A DNA stretch of 64,000 nt from Winogradskyella psychrotolerans (lineage in GTDB: Bacteria > Bacteroidota > Bacteroidia > Flavobacteriales > Flavobacteriaceae), in assembly GCF_018860565.1 (NCBI RefSeq), contig NZ_JAHKPS010000028.1:62001-126000 (forward strand), read 5' to 3'. Shown here piece by piece: positions 60,963 through 64,000 of the stretch (positions are counted from its first letter, which is position 1; every line of letters starts with the position of its first letter). A program made the translations under genes and the position numbers. Below the pieces are notes generated by a model. The model was not told where the DNA came from. It ran no database searches and saw nothing but the letters and a program-made list of their open reading frames with translations.

Positions 60963-61670
60963 ATGAAATATAAAAGAATACTACTCAAATTATCTGGCGA
61001 AGCCTTAATGGGAAACCGTCAATATGGTATTGATCCTGAAAGATTAACAGAATATGCTAAAGACATTAAAGAAATAACTGATTTAGGTGTAGAAGTTGCA
61101 ATAGTAATTGGTGGCGGAAATATTTTTAGAGGTGTTGCTGGTGCCATGAACGGTATGGATCGGGTGCAAGGTGACCACATGGGAATGCTAGCTACTGTAA
61201 TTAACGGATTGGCTTTACAAAACGCACTAGAAGATGCTGATGTAAAAACGCGTTTGCAAACAGCTATCAAAATCAATGAAGTTGCAGAACCTTTTATAAG
61301 ACGTAAAGCAATGAGTCATCTAAGAAAAGGACGTGTTGTAATTTTTGGAGGTGGTACAGGTAACCCTTATTTTACAACAGATTCAGCAGCCGTTTTACGC
61401 GCTATCGAAATTGAAGCAGATGTCATTTTAAAAGGTACACGTGTAGATGGTATTTATACTGCAGATCCTGAAAAAGATATCAATGCCGTTAAATTTGATA
61501 ATATTTCATTTAAAGATGTTCTAAGCAAAGGACTTAAAGTAATGGACACAACAGCGTTTACACTTAGTCAAGAAAATAACTTACCAATTATTGTTTTTGA
61601 TATGAATAAAAAAGGAAACTTATTAAAAGTAGTTTCTGGAGAAAATATTGGTACTAAAGTCAACCAATAA
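60963..61670 (+). CDS. pyrH: UMP kinase
   Basis: This 235-residue protein of the amino-acid-kinase fold has [13 protein letters not shown] at the start, VVIGGGN-like [42 protein letters not shown] in part, and [18 protein letters not shown]. It phosphorylates UMP to UDP in pyrimidine nucleotide synthesis. The ribosome recycling factor gene follows after 45 bp, a common gene order. Confidence 0.98.
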   Translation: MKYKRILLKLSGEALMGNRQYGIDPERLTEYAKDIKEITDLGVEVAIVIGGGNIFRGVAGAMNGMDRVQGDHMGMLATVINGLALQNALEDADVKTRLQTAIKINEVAEPFIRRKAMSHLRKGRVVIFGGGTGNPYFTTDSAAVLRAIEIEADVILKGTRVDGIYTADPEKDINAVKFDNISFKDVLSKGLKVMDTTAFTLSQENNLPIIVFDMNKKGNLLKVVSGENIGTKVNQ

Positions 61671-61715
61671 TTTTTGGCTTAAATTTTGATAAATCGTAAT
61701 TAAAACTTCAACATT

Positions 61716-62270
61716 ATGGACGAAGACATTAAATTTATAATAGACACAGCAAAGGAATCTATGAATGCTTCTATAAAGCATTTAGAAAAACAACTTACAA
61801 ATATTAGAGCTGGCAAAGCTAGTCCTGCTATGCTAGGTAGCGTTATGGTAGATTATTATGGTTCTCAAACGCCTCTTAGCCAAGTTGCCAATGTAAATAC
61901 TCCAGATGGAAGAACAATAACAGTTCAACCATGGGAAAAATCTATGCTTCAAGAAATTGAGCGTGGTATCATGCTTGCTAATCTTGGTTTTAACCCAATG
62001 AATAATGGCGACACTATTATTATCAATGTTCCACCATTAACAGAAGAACGACGAAAAGATTTAGCAAAACAAGCCAAATCAGAATCAGAAGATGCTAAAA
62101 TTGCCGTTAGAAATGCGCGTAAAGATGCTAATAATGATATAAAAAATTCTGAAGTTTCTGAAGATTTACAAAAAAATGCAGTAATTGATATACAATCACT
62201 AACAGATTCTTTTATTAAAAAAATAGATAGTATTCTTGAGGTTAAAGAAAAGGAAATTATGACTGTTTAA
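61716..62270 (+). CDS. frr: Ribosome recycling factor
   Basis: This 184-residue protein matches RRF along its length: LTNIRAGKASPAML, VDYYGSQTPLSQVANV, RTITVQPWEKSML, GDTIIINVPPLTEERRKDLAKQAK. It separates the ribosomal subunits after termination together with EF-G. It is probably cotranscribed with pyrH. Confidence 0.98.
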   Translation: MDEDIKFIIDTAKESMNASIKHLEKQLTNIRAGKASPAMLGSVMVDYYGSQTPLSQVANVNTPDGRTITVQPWEKSMLQEIERGIMLANLGFNPMNNGDTIIINVPPLTEERRKDLAKQAKSESEDAKIAVRNARKDANNDIKNSEVSEDLQKNAVIDIQSLTDSFIKKIDSILEVKEKEIMTV

Positions 62271-62369
62271 TTTATTAATTAAGTTACAAACCTAAAAACA
62301 TTATCAGCACAAGTAAGCTAAGAGGTTAACCCCTTTTATATTTTTCTCTAGCTTTAATAACAATTTTAA

Positions 62370-63650
62370 ATGTTACAGCGCCTGTTTGTTGTTTTTTTTA
62401 TGACAATTGCAACGCATAGCTTTGCACAACAGCCTGTTAAAACAGATAAAGATTCTGTTAAAGCTGTTCAAGACTCTATCAAAAAAAAAGTATTTGTAAA
62501 AAATATAGGTAACGGCTATCTCCCTTTTAATTACTTTAATCTGGATTTACGTTACCTAATAAAATTTAATCAGTACGAAGGTTTCAGAACGGGATTAGGA
62601 GGTATAACAAATAATCGCTTTTCAGAACGCTATAGAGTTAATGGCTATTTGGTTTATGGTGTTAGAGATAAACGTCTAAAATATAAAATAGGTGGTGGTT
62701 TTAGAGTTAATGAAGCTTCAAACACATGGGTAAACTTAGACTATGTTGATGATTTACAAGAAACAGGAAGTTCAAAATTTTTAACTGATAAACGTTTTTT
62801 TACTTTTTTTGAACCACGATTATTAAATATAGATCTATTTCATAGACATATTACAAAATCAATTGCTTTACAGCATAAGGTTTCTAATCATCTGCTTTCA
62901 GAATCTCAAATAGCACTTTCTAAAATAAATCCAACATACAATTATACTTATGTTTTAGGCGAAGACTCATATAAAACATATGATTTAAGCACTGCCAAAG
63001 TTAGTTTGCAATGGAGTCCGTTTAGCCACTATACCATAATAAATGATAAAATAAAAGAAACTAAAGACGGTTATCCAAAATTTACACTTCAATTAACACA
63101 AGGATTCAAATCTGTCTTTGGAAGTGATTTTAATTTTTCAAAGCTCGATTTTAGAACCTTGCAAAAATTCTATCATAAAAACGATGCTATAACAAGTATT
63201 ACATTTGTTGCAGGAATTGCTGGTGGAGATACTCCTTTAACCCATTTGTACCATGCGTACCCAAACAATATCACTAAAGAAACTATTTTACAACGTTTTT
63301 CTGTTGCAGGTTTAAACAGTTTTGAAACCATGTATTTTAATGAATTTTTTAGCGACAAATTTTCAACACTACAATTAAAACACACATTTAAACCTTTTAA
63401 AATAACAGAACGTTTTAAGCCTCAGCTTGTATTAATATCCAGATATGCAGTAGGAGAAATGAAGAGCATTAGAAGACATCAAGGTATAGAATTTAACACT
63501 CTTGAAAAACTCTATTCAGAATCTGGCTTAGAAATTAATAAATTGTTCTTTGGCTTTGGATTGAGTTTTGCCTATAGATATGGTAGTTATCACCTACCAA
63601 AATTAGAAGATAATATGGCTTTTAAGTTCACCTTCAACATCTCATTATAA
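62370..63650 (+). CDS. DUF5686-like outer membrane barrel protein
   Basis: The 426-residue protein has a signal peptide (to about residue 19, SFAQ). Its beta-strand-rich body has sequences such as YRVNGYLVYGVRDKRLKYKIGG, and the C-terminus (FGLSFAYRYGSYHLPKLEDN) matches the C-terminal barrel of DUF5686 proteins. The usual members are near 800 residues and carry an N-terminal carboxypeptidase-regulatory-like domain that is missing here, so this is a short form. It is presumably in the outer membrane; the function is unknown. Confidence 0.75.
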   Translation: MLQRLFVVFFMTIATHSFAQQPVKTDKDSVKAVQDSIKKKVFVKNIGNGYLPFNYFNLDLRYLIKFNQYEGFRTGLGGITNNRFSERYRVNGYLVYGVRDKRLKYKIGGGFRVNEASNTWVNLDYVDDLQETGSSKFLTDKRFFTFFEPRLLNIDLFHRHITKSIALQHKVSNHLLSESQIALSKINPTYNYTYVLGEDSYKTYDLSTAKVSLQWSPFSHYTIINDKIKETKDGYPKFTLQLTQGFKSVFGSDFNFSKLDFRTLQKFYHKNDAITSITFVAGIAGGDTPLTHLYHAYPNNITKETILQRFSVAGLNSFETMYFNEFFSDKFSTLQLKHTFKPFKITERFKPQLVLISRYAVGEMKSIRRHQGIEFNTLEKLYSESGLEINKLFFGFGLSFAYRYGSYHLPKLEDNMAFKFTFNISL

Positions 63651-63698
63651 TCAAAATTATAATACTGTTAATTACCTTACTAATCCTTAGCTTTTTTC

Positions 63699-63706
63699 TA
63701 CCTTTG
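63699..63706 (+). promoter_or_regulatory. -7 element of the RND transporter gene
   Basis: TACCTTTG matches TAnnTTTG 20 bp before the ATG at 63727; TTA, one base off TTG, sits at the -33 position (63677-63679). Confidence 0.5.
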
Positions 63707-63726
63707 CGGCTTATTTTAATTGGCGC

Positions 63727-64000
63727 ATGTTTAAACTTTTAACAACAGGATTTTGGGAAGCTATTGCGAGACTTATTCTTCGTAATAAAATTTTTATACT
63801 TATTGCCATCATACTAACCACTGTGTTTTTCAGCTTGCAATGGAAACACATGCGTTTTACCTTTACTGAAGCCAATCTTTTACCAGACGACCACGAAGTT
63901 AATCTTATATACAATGATTTTTTGGACGTTTTTGGTGAAGAAGGAAATCTAATTGTTTTAGGTGTTAAGGATTCTAGTCTATTTTCAGTAAAACAACTCA
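63727..64000 (+). CDS. RND/MMPL-family transporter, N-terminal part (cut by window end)
   Basis: The first 91 residues are visible. A basic N-terminus (FWEAIARLILRNK) is followed by a transmembrane helix (about 21-37). Then comes the exported start of the first periplasmic loop with FTEANLLPDDHEV, typical of the MMPL/patched-like RND proteins of Bacteroidota. The gene continues beyond base 64000. The substrate cannot be inferred. Confidence 0.8.
   Translation, partial: MFKLLTTGFWEAIARLILRNKIFILIAIILTTVFFSLQWKHMRFTFTEANLLPDDHEVNLIYNDFLDVFGEEGNLIVLGVKDSSLFSVKQL

Noticed and set aside
1..64000. CRISPR array, rRNA or tRNA gene, transposase
   Set aside because: No regular repeat-spacer series, no rRNA-like stretch, no cloverleaf with conserved TTCGA loop, and no transposase or integrase motif was seen.

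Overview
The window looks like chromosomal DNA from a marine-type member of the Flavobacteriaceae (Bacteroidota). The DNA is AT-rich. Many secreted proteins end in type IX secretion (T9SS) sorting domains, and promoters match the Bacteroidota pattern TTG-N19-TAnnTTTG (clearest in front of rplM). Family content (DUF2723, DUF5686, HisKA_2/LytTR pairs, CphA/CphB with an isoaspartyl peptidase) fits the same group. No rRNA, tRNA, CRISPR array or insertion-sequence transposase was recognised.

Layout. 1-3577: end of a DUF2723 membrane protein, a polysaccharide deacetylase, a thioredoxin-fold protein lacking its cysteines, and a membrane metallophosphoesterase. 3763-9492: a glycan-use group (GH92 mannosidase lipoprotein, FucP-like sugar transporter, Tat-exported glycosylasparaginase). 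9531-14852: a TPR histidine kinase, a LytTR response regulator, and a secreted tail-fibre-like protein. Three matched pairs of ATTCACTAAA repeats, each spaced 21 bp, mark a small regulon; the third pair seems to drive only a roughly 60-nt RNA. 14852-24254: aldehyde dehydrogenase, then cyanophycin genes (cphA, cphB and an isoaspartyl peptidase). The last two are separated by about 2.6 kb bounded by a 39-bp direct repeat of the peptidase gene's 3' end. 24610-27462: polA.

27721-38515 is an accessory, defence-like island. A HerA-like ATPase, a 57-residue protein, a Rad50/SMC-like ATPase with a CxxC hook candidate and an unrecognised 288-residue protein are transcribed rightward with overlapping genes. 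Facing them are a NurA-like nuclease and a protein made largely of a Sau3AI C-terminal-type domain. Next door is a complete GATC-type restriction-modification system (XRE controller with operator, C5 methyltransferase, Sau3AI-like endonuclease). It shares that C-terminal domain with the HerA/NurA cluster, so the two may be linked functionally. A DUF559 endonuclease gene with a long palindrome follows, tandemly duplicated with the second copy decayed. The HerA/NurA/SMC/Sau3AI-C cluster is my best candidate for an undescribed system.

38598-56352: T9SS proteins, a GH3 lipoprotein, small membrane proteins, a TPR-CHAT caspase-like protein in a run of surface-protein genes, a divergent sigma factor with a TPR/anti-sigma-like partner, and an ABC-F ATPase. 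56520-64000: conserved core genes (Sua5/TsaC, L13, S9, S2, EF-Ts, UMP kinase, ribosome recycling factor), then a DUF5686 barrel protein and the start of an RND/MMPL transporter. Gene calls rest on motif recognition from translated sequence; no database search was possible.
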